A DNA stretch of 15,683 nt from positions 1-15,683 of the forward strand of contig JAHHRC010000026.1 in the NCBI GenBank assembly GCA_020026035.1, read 5' to 3'. This DNA comes from Erysipelotrichaceae bacterium. Lineage in GTDB: Bacteria > Bacillota_I > Bacilli_A > Erysipelotrichales > Erysipelotrichaceae. The position numbers were made by a program, and so were the translations under genes. Below, piece by piece: positions 1 to 7,609 of this stretch; within the stretch, counting starts at the first letter, position 1; each line of letters begins with the position of its first letter. Below the pieces are notes generated by a model. It was not told the DNA's origin and ran no database searches. It was given only the letters and a program-made list of their open reading frames with translations.

Positions 1-127
1 CGATTTCAAGGTTGAAGTCTTGTACTGCAAGAACTCCTTCTTCTGTTACTTTAAGATTTGTTTTCTTCTTCTTTGAATTCGTGTTTGGATACACCTTTTC
101 AATATGTTTAAGACTTACTGTAGACAT
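1..127 (-). CDS. msmX: Sugar ABC transporter ATP-binding protein, N-terminal part (MsmX/UgpC type), cut by window edge
   Basis: Only the first 42 codons are present; the gene continues past the left edge. The N-terminus reads MSTVSLKHIEKVYP, then a Lys-rich stretch (residues about 15-30), then AVQDFNLEI, the usual first strand pattern of MsmX/UgpC/MalK ATPases before the Walker A loop. The Lys-rich insert is seen in many clostridial relatives of this family. The ATG at 125-127 lies inside the malQ reading frame, overlapping its end by 13 bp, and is preceded by a GAGG ribosome site about 8 nt upstream. Position after the permeases and malQ suggests it supplies ATPase activity to this sugar importer; MsmX-type ATPases can also serve several importers. 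Walker A, signature and Walker B motifs lie outside the window, so the call rests on a short but characteristic N-terminus. Confidence 0.82.
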   Translation of the reverse strand, partial: MSTVSLKHIEKVYPNTNSKKKKTNLKVTEEGVLAVQDFNLEI

Positions 128-1647
128 TCTAAAACCTCACTTTCTTCCTTTTTCGTTTCCATCGCTTCAAAACGACCATACAACTGCGTCAAGTCACCTA
201 ACTTCTTCGCAACCTTTTTCGTAAGCGCCTTACCATCCATCCGCCACGTCCAATTATCACTCGATGTCGATGGAATATTCATCCGCGCTTCACTTCCAAG
301 CCCAAGCACATCCTGCATCTGCAAAATCGCAATCTTTGAAACCGACGACAACGCACCACGCATCATACCCCAATGGTATCCTTCTTCTTCACTCAAGCGT
401 AAATACGCAATCGCCATCTCTTTTGCCTGTTTTGGAGCCGTTTCAAACCAACCAAGAATCGTATCATTATCATGCGTACCAGCATACACAATCGAATTAC
501 TTGTATACATATGTGGCAAATACCCACTTCCCGTATCCCGAGAATCAAAGGCAAACTGCAACACCTTCATCCCTGGATACCCAGTCTTTTCCACCATATC
601 CAATACATCCTGCGTCAAGAATCCAAGATCTTCGGCAATAATATTCAATGACCCTAAACTCTTCTCAAGCGATGTAAACAACGCAATACCAGGACCCTTC
701 TTCCATTCACCGATCTTTGCATTCTTTGCTCCATAAGGAATGGCATAATAGCTTTCAAACCCACGGAAATGATCAATCCGTAACACATCCACCAACTTCA
801 TCTGATGGGCAACCCGTTTCTTCCACCAAGAGAAATCATCTTCTTCCATGTACTCCCAGTCAAATAATGGATTCCCCCACAACTGACCATCCTTCGCAAA
901 CCCATCCGGTGGACATCCGGCAACTTCAATCGGCTGGTGTTCCTCGTCCAATTGGAATTGTTCGGGATTTGCCCACATATCATGGGAATCACTCGACACA
1001 TAAATAGGAACATCACCAATCAAAGAAATCCCAAGTCCATTCACATACGCCTTCAACGCCTTCCATTGCTTGAAAAACAAATACTGCATACGCATATAAA
1101 ACTTCATTTCGTCACGAAGCTCTACCATCTTCTCTTGCATCAAAGCTTCATCTTTCAATTTCAGCTCTTCATCCCATTCAAGAAACGCCTTCCCACCTTG
1201 TTCATCCTTAATCGCCATAAACAATGCATAATCATTTAGCCATTCTTGATTCTCTTTCAAAAATTCCAAATAATCATCCGGAAGAACCTGTTCCAAACGC
1301 GAACATGCAAGCCTCAATACAGCAAAGCGACTCTTATAAATCAACCCATAATCCACACAACTAGGATCACTACCCCAATCATGTCCAACTATCTCGTCTT
1401 GTGCCAACAACCCTTCTTTCACTAACTCATCTAAGTCAATCCAATAGGGATTTCCAGCATAGGAAGAAAATGACTGGTATGGCGAATCCCCATAGCCCGT
1501 AGGCCCAATTGGCAAGATCTGCCAATACCTTTGTTTTGCAAGAGATAGAAAATCTGCAAACTCTCTAGCACTCTTCCCCATCGTTCCAATCCCATAGTTT
1601 GACGGAAGCGACGTAATCGGCATTAAGATTCCAGATGCACGTTCCAT
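115..1647 (-). CDS. malQ: 4-alpha-glucanotransferase (amylomaltase), GH77
   Basis: A cytoplasmic enzyme that transfers alpha-1,4-glucan segments between maltodextrins, releasing glucose and making longer chains for phosphorylase. The 510-residue length fits the short bacterial GH77 type. The start SGILMPITSLPSNYGIG is typical. The catalytic residues are visible: nucleophile Asp292 in RIDHFRGF, acid/base Glu339 in IAEDLG and transition-state Asp393 in THDND. The substrate-binding stretch GDVPIYVSSDS is at about 211-221. The ATG at 1645-1647 has an AGGAGG ribosome site, part of which is the TAG stop of the upstream lacI-type gene, so the two are probably translationally linked. It follows the importer genes in the same operon, which points to maltodextrin or another alpha-1,4-glucan as substrate. 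No phosphorylase or pullulanase lies in the window. Confidence 0.96.
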   Translation of the reverse strand: MERASGILMPITSLPSNYGIGTMGKSAREFADFLSLAKQRYWQILPIGPTGYGDSPYQSFSSYAGNPYWIDLDELVKEGLLAQDEIVGHDWGSDPSCVDYGLIYKSRFAVLRLACSRLEQVLPDDYLEFLKENQEWLNDYALFMAIKDEQGGKAFLEWDEELKLKDEALMQEKMVELRDEMKFYMRMQYLFFKQWKALKAYVNGLGISLIGDVPIYVSSDSHDMWANPEQFQLDEEHQPIEVAGCPPDGFAKDGQLWGNPLFDWEYMEEDDFSWWKKRVAHQMKLVDVLRIDHFRGFESYYAIPYGAKNAKIGEWKKGPGIALFTSLEKSLGSLNIIAEDLGFLTQDVLDMVEKTGYPGMKVLQFAFDSRDTGSGYLPHMYTSNSIVYAGTHDNDTILGWFETAPKQAKEMAIAYLRLSEEEGYHWGMMRGALSSVSKIAILQMQDVLGLGSEARMNIPSTSSDNWTWRMDGKALTKKVAKKLGDLTQLYGRFEAMETKKEESEVLECLQ

Positions 1648-1657
1648 AAAAAACCTC

Positions 1658-2677
1658 CTAATTTAAATCCTTAATACTACTTGCACCAAGCAAATCAAAA
1701 TCCACCACCTGATGCACACATTCAACACGCTTCTTACGAACACGCTTCAACAAATCATCTACCCCCAAATACGCCAACTGTTCCACATCCTGCTTCACAC
1801 TCGCCAAACGAGGAGTCGTATAATTCACCATATCAATTCCATCATAACCAATCATGGAAATATCCTCAGGAATCGACAACTTCGCATCCTCAATCGCCCG
1901 CATCGCCCCTAAGGCAACCGCATCGGAAATCGCAAAGACAGCAGTCAAGTCAGGACTTTTCAGAAGTAACGATCGCATCGCCTCATATCCACCTTGCATC
2001 GTAAAACGACAAGGCTCATATTGCAATGACTCATCAAACATAATCCCATGTTCCTGAAACGCCTTCTTACATCCTTCCATACGCCGGTAGCCAACCTGGC
2101 TTCCTTCCTTACTCGAAGTACCACCAATGACACCAATCCGCCGATGCCCTTTCGCAATCAAATACTCCATAACCTGTTTACTCGATTCCACATCATCCGT
2201 AGAAAACGAAGACAAATTCGCAAACGGCAACTCTTTCGCCGTATTCGTAATCAACACCGAAGGCACATCAATCTTGTCAAAGTCCATCTTGAAATACTCC
2301 AAGTTCCCACCTAAGAAAATAAACCCCCTAGGCTTCTTCGCCATCGACAACTGAATCGCCGCCTTCACCTCATTTTCAAACTCATCCAAATAATACACCG
2401 CAGCCTCTTCATTCAAAGCTCGTAACTGCTTTTGAACCTGCTCTAACAAACTTGCAAAGAAGATATTCGAATACCCTTTGATCAAAATAATCACCGGCGA
2501 ATAACTCTGCTGTTTCAACTGCTTCGCATTCGAATTCGGACGATAATTCATTTCCTGTATCACACGGTCAATCGCACGCTTTGCGTCTTGACTCACATTT
2601 GGATGGTCATTGAGCACTCGCGACACCGTACCAATGCTATAACCAGATAGCTTTGCAATATCCTTAATCGTCGTCAT
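1658..2677 (-). CDS. LacI-family transcriptional regulator of the sugar operon
   Basis: A 339-residue repressor of the LacI/GalR family. Residues 1-25 form the helix-turn-helix (TIKDIAKLSGYSIGTVSRVL). The hinge helix lies near NYRPNSNAKQL (about 44-54), and residues 60-335 are the periplasmic-binding-like effector domain, with typical pieces such as GHRRIGVIGG (177-186) and MIGYDG (275-280). The ATG at 2675-2677 has an AAGGTGG ribosome site; the gap after the MalG-type gene is 22 bp. Because it is embedded between transporter and malQ, it is made from the promoter it most likely controls, giving autoregulation. The probable operators are the three CG-centred palindromes upstream of the binding-protein gene. 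The inducer is inferred to be maltose or a maltodextrin; the sequence alone does not show this. A MalR-like role is likely. Confidence 0.92.
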   Translation of the reverse strand: MTTIKDIAKLSGYSIGTVSRVLNDHPNVSQDAKRAIDRVIQEMNYRPNSNAKQLKQQSYSPVIILIKGYSNIFFASLLEQVQKQLRALNEEAAVYYLDEFENEVKAAIQLSMAKKPRGFIFLGGNLEYFKMDFDKIDVPSVLITNTAKELPFANLSSFSTDDVESSKQVMEYLIAKGHRRIGVIGGTSSKEGSQVGYRRMEGCKKAFQEHGIMFDESLQYEPCRFTMQGGYEAMRSLLLKSPDLTAVFAISDAVALGAMRAIEDAKLSIPEDISMIGYDGIDMVNYTTPRLASVKQDVEQLAYLGVDDLLKRVRKKRVECVHQVVDFDLLGASSIKDLN

Positions 2678-2699
2678 ACAATAACCACCTTTCTAACAA

Positions 2700-3533
2700 T
2701 TAACCTTTCACAGCACCTGCTGCTACACCCTTTATAATATATTTTTGGGCAGATAGATAGAAAATAATCACCGGAATCACCGCAAGAATCAACGCCGCCA
2801 TAATCGCACCCATATCTACACGACCATAACTACCCTTCATATACTGAATCGCAATCGAAACCGTCTTATACTTCTTCAAATCCAATACCAAGTAAGGAAG
2901 TAAGAAGTCATTCCAAATCCACATCGTCTCTAAGATTCCAACGGAAATATACGTTGGCTTCATAATTGGAAGTACCACTAAGAAGAATGTCTGCAATGGT
3001 GAACAACCATCAATCATCGCCGCCTCTTCAATCTCAATTGGAATCGACTTCACAAAGCCACAGAACATAAACACCGCAAGCCCTGCCCCAAAGCCTAAAT
3101 ACACTACAATAATACCCCAAGGCGTCGTTAAACCTAACTGATTCGCAACCATCGATAACGTAAACATTACCATCTGGAACGGCACAACCATAGAAAAGAT
3201 ACACAACACATAAATCAACTTCGTCCACTTATTTTGAACACGGGTAATAAACCACGCACACATCGATGTACAAAGAAGAATCACAACAACCGATCCAACC
3301 GTAATAAACACCGTCCAGAACACCGCATCCAATAACCCATACTTATGCAATGCCATACTATAGTTTTCAAAGCCAACAAACGTCTTCGCATTTGGCCATG
3401 CAAACGGTTCGGCATTAATGAAAATCTTCTTCTTAAACGAATTCAACAACACCGTAACAATCGGTAACACCCAAGCAATCGCCACAAGGGACAACCAAAT
3501 CGATGACCAAATACTTGTTTTCTTTGTTTTCAT
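2700..3533 (-). CDS. Carbohydrate ABC importer permease, MalG type
   Basis: An inner-membrane permease subunit of a type I sugar importer (MalG/COG0395-like), 277 residues with about six membrane helices: roughly 12-32, 70-92, 105-130, 138-160, 195-215 and 243-262. The cytoplasmic EAA loop that docks on the ATPase is clear at about 168-192 (EIEEAAMIDGCSPLQTFFLV followed by a Pro-containing end). The ATG at 3531-3533 overlaps the TGA of the MalF-type gene in an ATGA junction and is preceded by an AGGAGG ribosome site. This gives translational coupling and equal subunit output, as expected for an obligate heterodimer. Substrate is inferred from malQ in the same operon. Confidence 0.95.
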   Translation of the reverse strand: MKTKKTSIWSSIWLSLVAIAWVLPIVTVLLNSFKKKIFINAEPFAWPNAKTFVGFENYSMALHKYGLLDAVFWTVFITVGSVVVILLCTSMCAWFITRVQNKWTKLIYVLCIFSMVVPFQMVMFTLSMVANQLGLTTPWGIIVVYLGFGAGLAVFMFCGFVKSIPIEIEEAAMIDGCSPLQTFFLVVLPIMKPTYISVGILETMWIWNDFLLPYLVLDLKKYKTVSIAIQYMKGSYGRVDMGAIMAALILAVIPVIIFYLSAQKYIIKGVAAGAVKG

Positions 3534-4372
3534 TGTTGCACCTCCTTGTCTCTAGTGACCTTGGTTTGAATCATTCCAATCAACACCACAATCACAAAGA
3601 AAATCACAGCCTTCGCCTGTCCTACACCCTCATAGCCAACACGACCATAGAACGTATTAAAGATATTCAAAGCCATCATCTCACTCGCCTTCGCAGGTTC
3701 ACCACCTGTTAAAGCTAAGTTTTGATCAAACAACTTAAAGCCATTTGTAATGGATAAGAACGTACAAATCGTAATACTTGGCATCATCATCGGAATCGTC
3801 ACCTTAAATAACTGCGTCTTCCCACTTGCCCCATCAATCTCACTTGCCTCTAAGACATCACTTGGAATACTTTGTAACCCAGCAATGTAAATGATCATCA
3901 TATAGCCAATTTGTTGCCAACAAACAAGAATCACTAAACCAATAAACCCAAGCCGAGAATCCAAATTCAACGCCATATTATACTGCGAAAGAATCCCCGC
4001 AAAGATCAATTGCCAAATATACCCAAGGACAATACCACCAATTAAATTCGGCATAAAGAACACCGTTCTAAGAATATTCGTCCCCTTCAATTCCTTCGTT
4101 AACGCCATCGCTAAAGCAAAGGCAATCACATTAATCAAAATAAGCGTCACAATCGCAAATGCACTCGTAAACCCAAAGGAATGCATAAACGTCTGATCAC
4201 TAAACGCCTTCACATAATTCGTTAAACCAACAAACTTTGCGTCCTTTACTGTCGTAAACTCACAAAACGACAAGCCAACACCTAAAATAAACGGCACCAC
4301 AAACCCAATCAGAAATGCCCCCATCGTAGGCAACACAAAGATTGGCCACCACTTCTTAATATTCTTTGCCAT
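3530..4372 (-). CDS. Carbohydrate ABC importer permease, MalF type
   Basis: The partner permease (MalF/COG1175-like) of the sugar importer, 280 residues. It lacks the extra N-terminal helices and large periplasmic loop of E. coli MalF, which is normal for Gram-positive homologues. About six membrane helices are visible, near 11-34, 68-92, 106-128, 140-165, 198-215 and 252-270. The EAA loop lies at about 174-198 (LEASEIDGASGKTQLFKV). The ATG at 4370-4372 follows an AAAGGAG ribosome site. It lies 62 bp downstream of the binding-protein gene across a GC-rich stem-loop, and overlaps the next permease by 4 bp. Confidence 0.95.
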   Translation of the reverse strand: MAKNIKKWWPIFVLPTMGAFLIGFVVPFILGVGLSFCEFTTVKDAKFVGLTNYVKAFSDQTFMHSFGFTSAFAIVTLILINVIAFALAMALTKELKGTNILRTVFFMPNLIGGIVLGYIWQLIFAGILSQYNMALNLDSRLGFIGLVILVCWQQIGYMMIIYIAGLQSIPSDVLEASEIDGASGKTQLFKVTIPMMMPSITICTFLSITNGFKLFDQNLALTGGEPAKASEMMALNIFNTFYGRVGYEGVGQAKAVIFFVIVVLIGMIQTKVTRDKEVQQ

Positions 4373-4391
4373 ACAAGCTCCTTTCCAGTTA

Positions 4392-4425
4392 GTAAAAGCG
4401 ACGAATCACATGACCCGTCGCTTAC
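4392..4425 (-). promoter_or_regulatory. Intercistronic stem-loop between binding-protein and permease genes
   Basis: On the minus-strand transcript AAGCGACG (4423-4416) can pair with CGTCGCTT (4403-4396) around a 12-nt loop, an uninterrupted 8-bp, GC-rich stem. It is not followed by a run of U, so it does not look like a full terminator. In sugar importer operons such hairpins commonly shield the upstream binding-protein mRNA from 3' decay or partly attenuate transcription, giving more binding protein than permease. That role is inferred here. Confidence 0.6.
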
Positions 4426-4434
4426 AAGTTTCAA

Positions 4435-5811
4435 TTATTCTTCAACAGAATCTTCTACAGCGTTGGTATCTTCTTGAGCAGTCGCTGCCTTTTCTTCTTT
4501 CCAGCCATCCACAAATGCCTTCACAACCTTATCCCAGTTCGCATCTGTTTGATCAGCCGCATATGTTGTAAGAGCAGAACCTACACCATTCTTCCATTCT
4601 TCACTTGGCATTGTTGTAAATGTCCAAGCAATAGGAGTTTTGCCTTCTTTCACATAAGAGTTCGCAAGATTTACAAGCAAGTTGTTCGATTCTAGATTGC
4701 CCTTAAATGGAAGCGATAGACCCATACCAGCATCACCACTAGGCATAGCACCTTCACCACCACACATTGCCTTCAAGCCAGTTTCACTCGAAACAGCCCA
4801 ATGCATGAATGCAAGTGTTGCGTCAATGTCATCTTGTTCTGCCTTCGCATTTACACACCAGTAGTTTTCAGTACCAGTACATAGACCTTCCTTGTCATCC
4901 TCTACACCAAAGTAAATAGGTAGATAACCAAGATTTTCATCGCCAATGTCAGCCACATCGTTGTAAGCCCAAGTACCATTTTGGTAGAACACAGCCTTTT
5001 CCATCAAGAAGTCCGCAACCGCATCATCACCAGTCTTTGTAGATAACTGTGTAGGATTGCATGTCGCATTATTTACATACATATCCCAAACCTTACGGTA
5101 TTGATCCAAATATGTTCCCTTGATTGCATCGGAATCAAGAACTCCTTCACTTACATATTCATAGTAAATTGGAAGATTTGCTAAGTGTGTCTTAAAGCGC
5201 CAATCACTTGAACCATCCATACCAGCTGAAGTAAATGCACTGAAACCTAATTCATCACTACGTTTTGTAATGTCTTCACTCACCTTCACTAAGTCATCCA
5301 AAGACTTAATATCCTCTTGTGAGTAACCAGCTTGTTCCAATAGATTCTTATTGAAAATCAAACCATAACTTTCCATACAGTAACCAATACCAGCAACTTG
5401 ATCACCATTCATCAATTCAAAGTCCTTACTTGCAAGTTCCCCGTCTACAGCAGTTCCCTTCAAGTCATAGCAGTAATCCTTCCAAGCAGCCAAACCAACT
5501 GGACCATTCACTTGGAATAATGTAGGCACTTCACTCTTTGCCATTTCCGATTTCAAAGTCGCTTCATACTGACCAGACGCAGCTGTTACAACTGTAACAG
5601 GAACACCTGTTTCCTCCGTATAAATGCTAGCCAATTCCTGCCATTGTGCATCTGCTTCTGGTTTAAAGTTCAAATAATAAACAGAACCCTTTCCTTCTAC
5701 AGCAGAAGATGTTGATGCGTCAGGTGTTACCGTCTGCTTGTCACCACAACCAGCGAGCATCGAAACAGACATCAAAGACGCAAGACCTAAAGTCAAAATA
5801 TTCTTCTTCAT
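4435..5811 (-). CDS. Sugar-binding lipoprotein of ABC importer (MalE-like)
   Basis: Extracellular solute-binding protein (family 1, MalE-like) anchored to the outer face of the membrane by lipid. The first 22 residues are a lipoprotein signal: MKKN, a hydrophobic core, then a lipobox LAGC with Cys22 as the lipidated residue. A Ser/Thr-rich linker follows, then the two-lobed binding domain from about 40 to 435, with the family-typical stretch VFYQNGTWAYNDV in the middle. The C-terminus is acidic and low-complexity. I choose the ATG at 5809-5811 (458 residues) because GGGAGG precedes it and the signal peptide begins there. An in-frame upstream start at 5901 would add 30 residues across the promoter and operators and is not credible. 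It is the first gene of the operon; substrate is probably a maltodextrin or other alpha-glucoside, judged from malQ. Confidence 0.94.
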   Translation of the reverse strand: MKKNILTLGLASLMSVSMLAGCGDKQTVTPDASTSSAVEGKGSVYYLNFKPEADAQWQELASIYTEETGVPVTVVTAASGQYEATLKSEMAKSEVPTLFQVNGPVGLAAWKDYCYDLKGTAVDGELASKDFELMNGDQVAGIGYCMESYGLIFNKNLLEQAGYSQEDIKSLDDLVKVSEDITKRSDELGFSAFTSAGMDGSSDWRFKTHLANLPIYYEYVSEGVLDSDAIKGTYLDQYRKVWDMYVNNATCNPTQLSTKTGDDAVADFLMEKAVFYQNGTWAYNDVADIGDENLGYLPIYFGVEDDKEGLCTGTENYWCVNAKAEQDDIDATLAFMHWAVSSETGLKAMCGGEGAMPSGDAGMGLSLPFKGNLESNNLLVNLANSYVKEGKTPIAWTFTTMPSEEWKNGVGSALTTYAADQTDANWDKVVKAFVDGWKEEKAATAQEDTNAVEDSVEE

Positions 5812-5830
5812 AGTTCCTCCCTTGTTGGAC

Positions 5831-5844
5831 CGTAAACGTTTCCA
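5831..5844. promoter_or_regulatory. LacI/CcpA-type operator O1
   Basis: CGTAAACGTTTCCA, with a palindromic AAACGTTT core centred on CG at 5837/5838. It lies in the leader of the sugar operon, about 30-43 nt downstream of the predicted start of transcription. It is nearly identical to O2 and matches 12 of 14 positions of the Gram-positive cre consensus TGWAARCGYTWWCW. The local LacI-family protein and CcpA are both candidates to bind it. Confidence 0.7.
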
Positions 5845-5852
5845 ATCCACTC

Positions 5853-5866
5853 TGTAAACGTTTCCA
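5853..5866. promoter_or_regulatory. LacI/CcpA-type operator O2
   Basis: TGTAAACGTTTCCA, 13 of 14 matches to the cre consensus TGWAARCGYTWWCW, centred at 5859/5860. Its centre is 22 bp from O1, about two helical turns. It sits just downstream of the predicted transcription start, a usual place for repression by blocking RNA polymerase. Confidence 0.75.
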
Positions 5867-5879
5867 ACTTCACGCCTAT

Positions 5880-5908
5880 ATTCTATGTAAGCGCTTAACA
5901 CTTGTCAA
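5880..5908 (-). promoter_or_regulatory. Sigma-A promoter of the sugar importer operon
   Basis: Reading the minus strand: -35 TTGACA (5908-5903, full consensus), a 17-bp spacer, and -10 TAGAAT (5885-5880, five of six matches). Transcription should start near 5873, leaving a leader of about 60 nt before the binding-protein ATG. Operators O3, O2 and O1 overlap or follow it. The -35 box lies only 11 bp from the terminator of the upstream kptA operon. Confidence 0.85.
5886..5900. promoter_or_regulatory. LacI-type operator O3 inside the promoter spacer
   Basis: TGTAAGCGCTTAACA contains the perfect palindrome TAAGCGCTTA (5888-5897), centred at 5892/5893, 33 bp (about three turns) from O2. It fills the spacer between the -35 and -10 elements, so a bound repressor would exclude RNA polymerase. 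Its core (AAGCGCTT) differs from that of O1/O2 (AAACGTTT), so it may favour a different LacI-family protein. Confidence 0.65.
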
Positions 5909-5919
5909 CACAAAAGCAC

Positions 5920-5954
5920 AAAAAAAGTAGAAATCTTTTAAAATCTCTACTTTT
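5920..5954 (-). terminator. Rho-independent terminator of the ppaC-kptA operon
   Basis: On the minus-strand transcript AAAAGTAGAGAT (from 5954) pairs with the later ATTTCTACTTTT, a stem of about 12-15 bp including G-U pairs, and is followed by a run of seven U (5926-5920). The kptA stop codon TAG (5949-5947) lies inside the 5' arm of the stem. The stem is AT-rich but long, and the U run is good. Confidence 0.82.
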
Positions 5955-6501
5955 CAACACTGATATACCGAACATCCACAGACGCACACAACCAAGTCGT
6001 ATCATTCCCATGGTAAAACAACACACCATCTTCAAACGCCCGCTTCGCATCAATCCGTAAAATCACAGGATCCTTACACCTTCGCTTACCAACCACACAA
6101 GCCGTTTTCACATCTTGTGACAAATGCACAAACTGCCGCTCCATCGGTTGAATCCCAGATTCACAAATCTTCAAATACGCATCATTCGTCGTACCATGAT
6201 ACAACACATCCGGTGGCATTACCGCCTCTTTTACAACATGCACCTTCGAATGCCCATACATTGCACGCACAAATCCATCACGAACCTCATAGCGCTTCTT
6301 ATCGCTATTTGCCATAATCCGTTCAAGATCTTCCAAACAAACATCAAGTCCATCGACTTCTTTAAGACCTTTAAACAACTCTTCTACTCGAACAAATCCT
6401 TCTGCATCTAATTCCAAATGATACTTACTTGGATTATGTCGCAATGCATAGGAGATTGTCTTACCAACACTTACATCATCCATACTTTTTTCTTTGCTCA
6501 A
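5947..6501 (-). CDS. kptA: RNA 2'-phosphotransferase, Tpt1/KptA family
   Basis: KptA/Tpt1 enzymes remove an internal RNA 2'-phosphate by transfer to NAD+, releasing nicotinamide and ADP-ribose 1'',2''-cyclic phosphate. The 184 residues match the family length. An N-terminal winged-helix-like lobe contains SYALRHNP (Arg21, His22), followed by FVRAMYGHS (Arg79, His84), LYHGT (100-104) and RQFVHLS with Arg122, so the family's Arg-His-Arg-Arg active-site set appears intact. The listed start is a TTG at 6501-6499, chosen because AAAGG lies 4-5 nt upstream; an ATG at 6483-6481 would give 178 residues but has no good ribosome site. Either way it overlaps the upstream gene (26 or 8 bp). Its physiological RNA substrate in bacteria without tRNA splicing of the yeast type is generally unclear. 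Confidence 0.93.
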   Translation of the reverse strand: MSKEKSMDDVSVGKTISYALRHNPSKYHLELDAEGFVRVEELFKGLKEVDGLDVCLEDLERIMANSDKKRYEVRDGFVRAMYGHSKVHVVKEAVMPPDVLYHGTTNDAYLKICESGIQPMERQFVHLSQDVKTACVVGKRRCKDPVILRIDAKRAFEDGVLFYHGNDTTWLCASVDVRYISVEK

Positions 6502-6931
6502 TATGCCTTTCTAACGTCTCATCTTCAAAGATATTCACATTCTTCCAATTCCACAAATCAATATATCCGCATTTCAACAAAATCGAAAACACAAATTGCT
6601 CAATACTTTCTCCGCCTTCATCCCAAAGATCCGAAATATCAAAGCGGTACATAAAGTACGAACAAAACTCATATGGATCAGGTATCACATAATCAATCCC
6701 ACCATAATAGTAGTAAAGATTACAATAATTGATTAGTTCACGAAACGTCTTACACTTTGTATACGCATACGCTTTCCAAACAGGATAGACTTCCTCCCAA
6801 GGATAAGCCTCTAACAAAGCCATTGCCCGATTATAATGTTCGTAAGAATCATTCGCATCAAAGTCATCTGCATACCAATCCGCATCAAATAAATACGTAG
6901 TTTCTTTCTCAATGTCTAACTTCGTTGTCAT
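6476..6931 (-). CDS. Hypothetical acidic, Tyr/Trp-rich protein
   Basis: I do not recognise this 151-residue protein. It has no signal peptide or membrane helix. By my count it has 19 Tyr and 6 Trp and about 29 acidic against 14 basic residues, so it is strongly acidic (net about -15). Aromatic clusters stand out, such as CNLYYYYGGIDYV (about 70-82) and YIDLWNWKNVNIF (about 123-135). The four Cys are spread out and do not form a clear metal site. The ATG at 6929-6931 is preceded by GAGGGG, which overlaps the stop codon of the HAD gene. The gene end overlaps the kptA start. Such coupling supports a real protein made with KptA and the HAD enzyme, perhaps a partner or modulator of one of them, but no function can be assigned. 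Confidence 0.75.
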   Translation of the reverse strand: MTTKLDIEKETTYLFDADWYADDFDANDSYEHYNRAMALLEAYPWEEVYPVWKAYAYTKCKTFRELINYCNLYYYYGGIDYVIPDPYEFCSYFMYRFDISDLWDEGGESIEQFVFSILLKCGYIDLWNWKNVNIFEDETLERHIEQRKKYG

Positions 6932-6945
6932 TATGCTTTTCCCCT

Positions 6946-7602
6946 CTACTCGAAATCTAATAACTCACGAATATGCGAAATCACTTTTACATCCTCACTA
7001 ACGCGATATTGCCCATAATTCGCTAGCCAACAAACATCCATGCCACAACGATACGCCCCAAGCATATCCTTCGCAAAAATATCGCCAACCATCAAACACT
7101 CCTTACAAGAAACACCAAGCTTTCTTGCGACCAATTCAAAGATTTCCACATCCGGCTTTTCAAACTCTGTATCCTTCGATACCACAATCGCATCAAAGTA
7201 CGATTCAATCTTCGTAAGACGAATCTTTTCATGCTGCGAAAAGGAAGACCCATTCGTAAGAATTGCTAACTTATATCCACGTTGTTTCAAGGCTTCTAAA
7301 ACCTCTACAACACCATCAAACAAGACAACATATTTACTTGATTCCGCTTTCCACCAATCGTTAAAACAAGCATAACCCTTCGGCGTTAAGTCAATTCCAA
7401 ACTCTTCAAAAATACGCTTTGCAACATAGTTCTTATTCACATCTCCATGTTGATCATGCACCATACAAGACTGCACAACACACTCTTTCTCAAACGCATC
7501 TAAGTCACAATCCACCAAAGAAACAGCCTCTTTGTACGCATCATACGCATACACATAGCGATTTCCCAATGTATCATCAAAATCAAAAATAATTGCCTTC
7601 AT
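6946..7602 (-). CDS. HAD-superfamily hydrolase (phosphatase, YjjG-like class)
   Basis: A cytoplasmic haloacid-dehalogenase-type phosphatase of 218 residues with a helical C1 cap (about residues 15-85). All four HAD motifs are visible: motif I FDFDDT with nucleophile Asp7 and Asp9, motif II LTNGS (Thr116), motif III Lys149 in FEKPD, and motif IV MVGDIFAKD with Asp174 and Asp179. The layout resembles YjjG/pyrimidine nucleotidase and similar small-metabolite phosphatases; the substrate cannot be read from sequence. The listed ATG at 7600-7602 has GAGG 5 nt upstream; GTG and TTG codons just before it are in frame but would bury that site. It starts 7 bp after the pyrophosphatase stop codon, whose TGA is part of the ribosome site, so translation is likely coupled. 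Confidence 0.9.
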   Translation of the reverse strand: MKAIIFDFDDTLGNRYVYAYDAYKEAVSLVDCDLDAFEKECVVQSCMVHDQHGDVNKNYVAKRIFEEFGIDLTPKGYACFNDWWKAESSKYVVLFDGVVEVLEALKQRGYKLAILTNGSSFSQHEKIRLTKIESYFDAIVVSKDTEFEKPDVEIFELVARKLGVSCKECLMVGDIFAKDMLGAYRCGMDVCWLANYGQYRVSEDVKVISHIRELLDFE

Positions 7603-7609
7603 CAACACC

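Noticed and set aside
104..736. Plus-strand open frame of 210 residues
   Set aside because: It lies wholly antisense to malQ and the ATPase start, has no credible ribosome site and shows no domain; it results from the C-rich + strand having few stops.
4392..4425. Hairpin after the binding-protein gene as a full terminator
   Set aside because: No U-tract follows, and the permeases downstream have no promoter of their own that I can see.
5812..5901. Upstream in-frame start extending the binding-protein gene by 30 residues
   Set aside because: It would translate the operators and lie before the true leader, and would bury the lipoprotein signal; the ATG at 5811 has GGGAGG.
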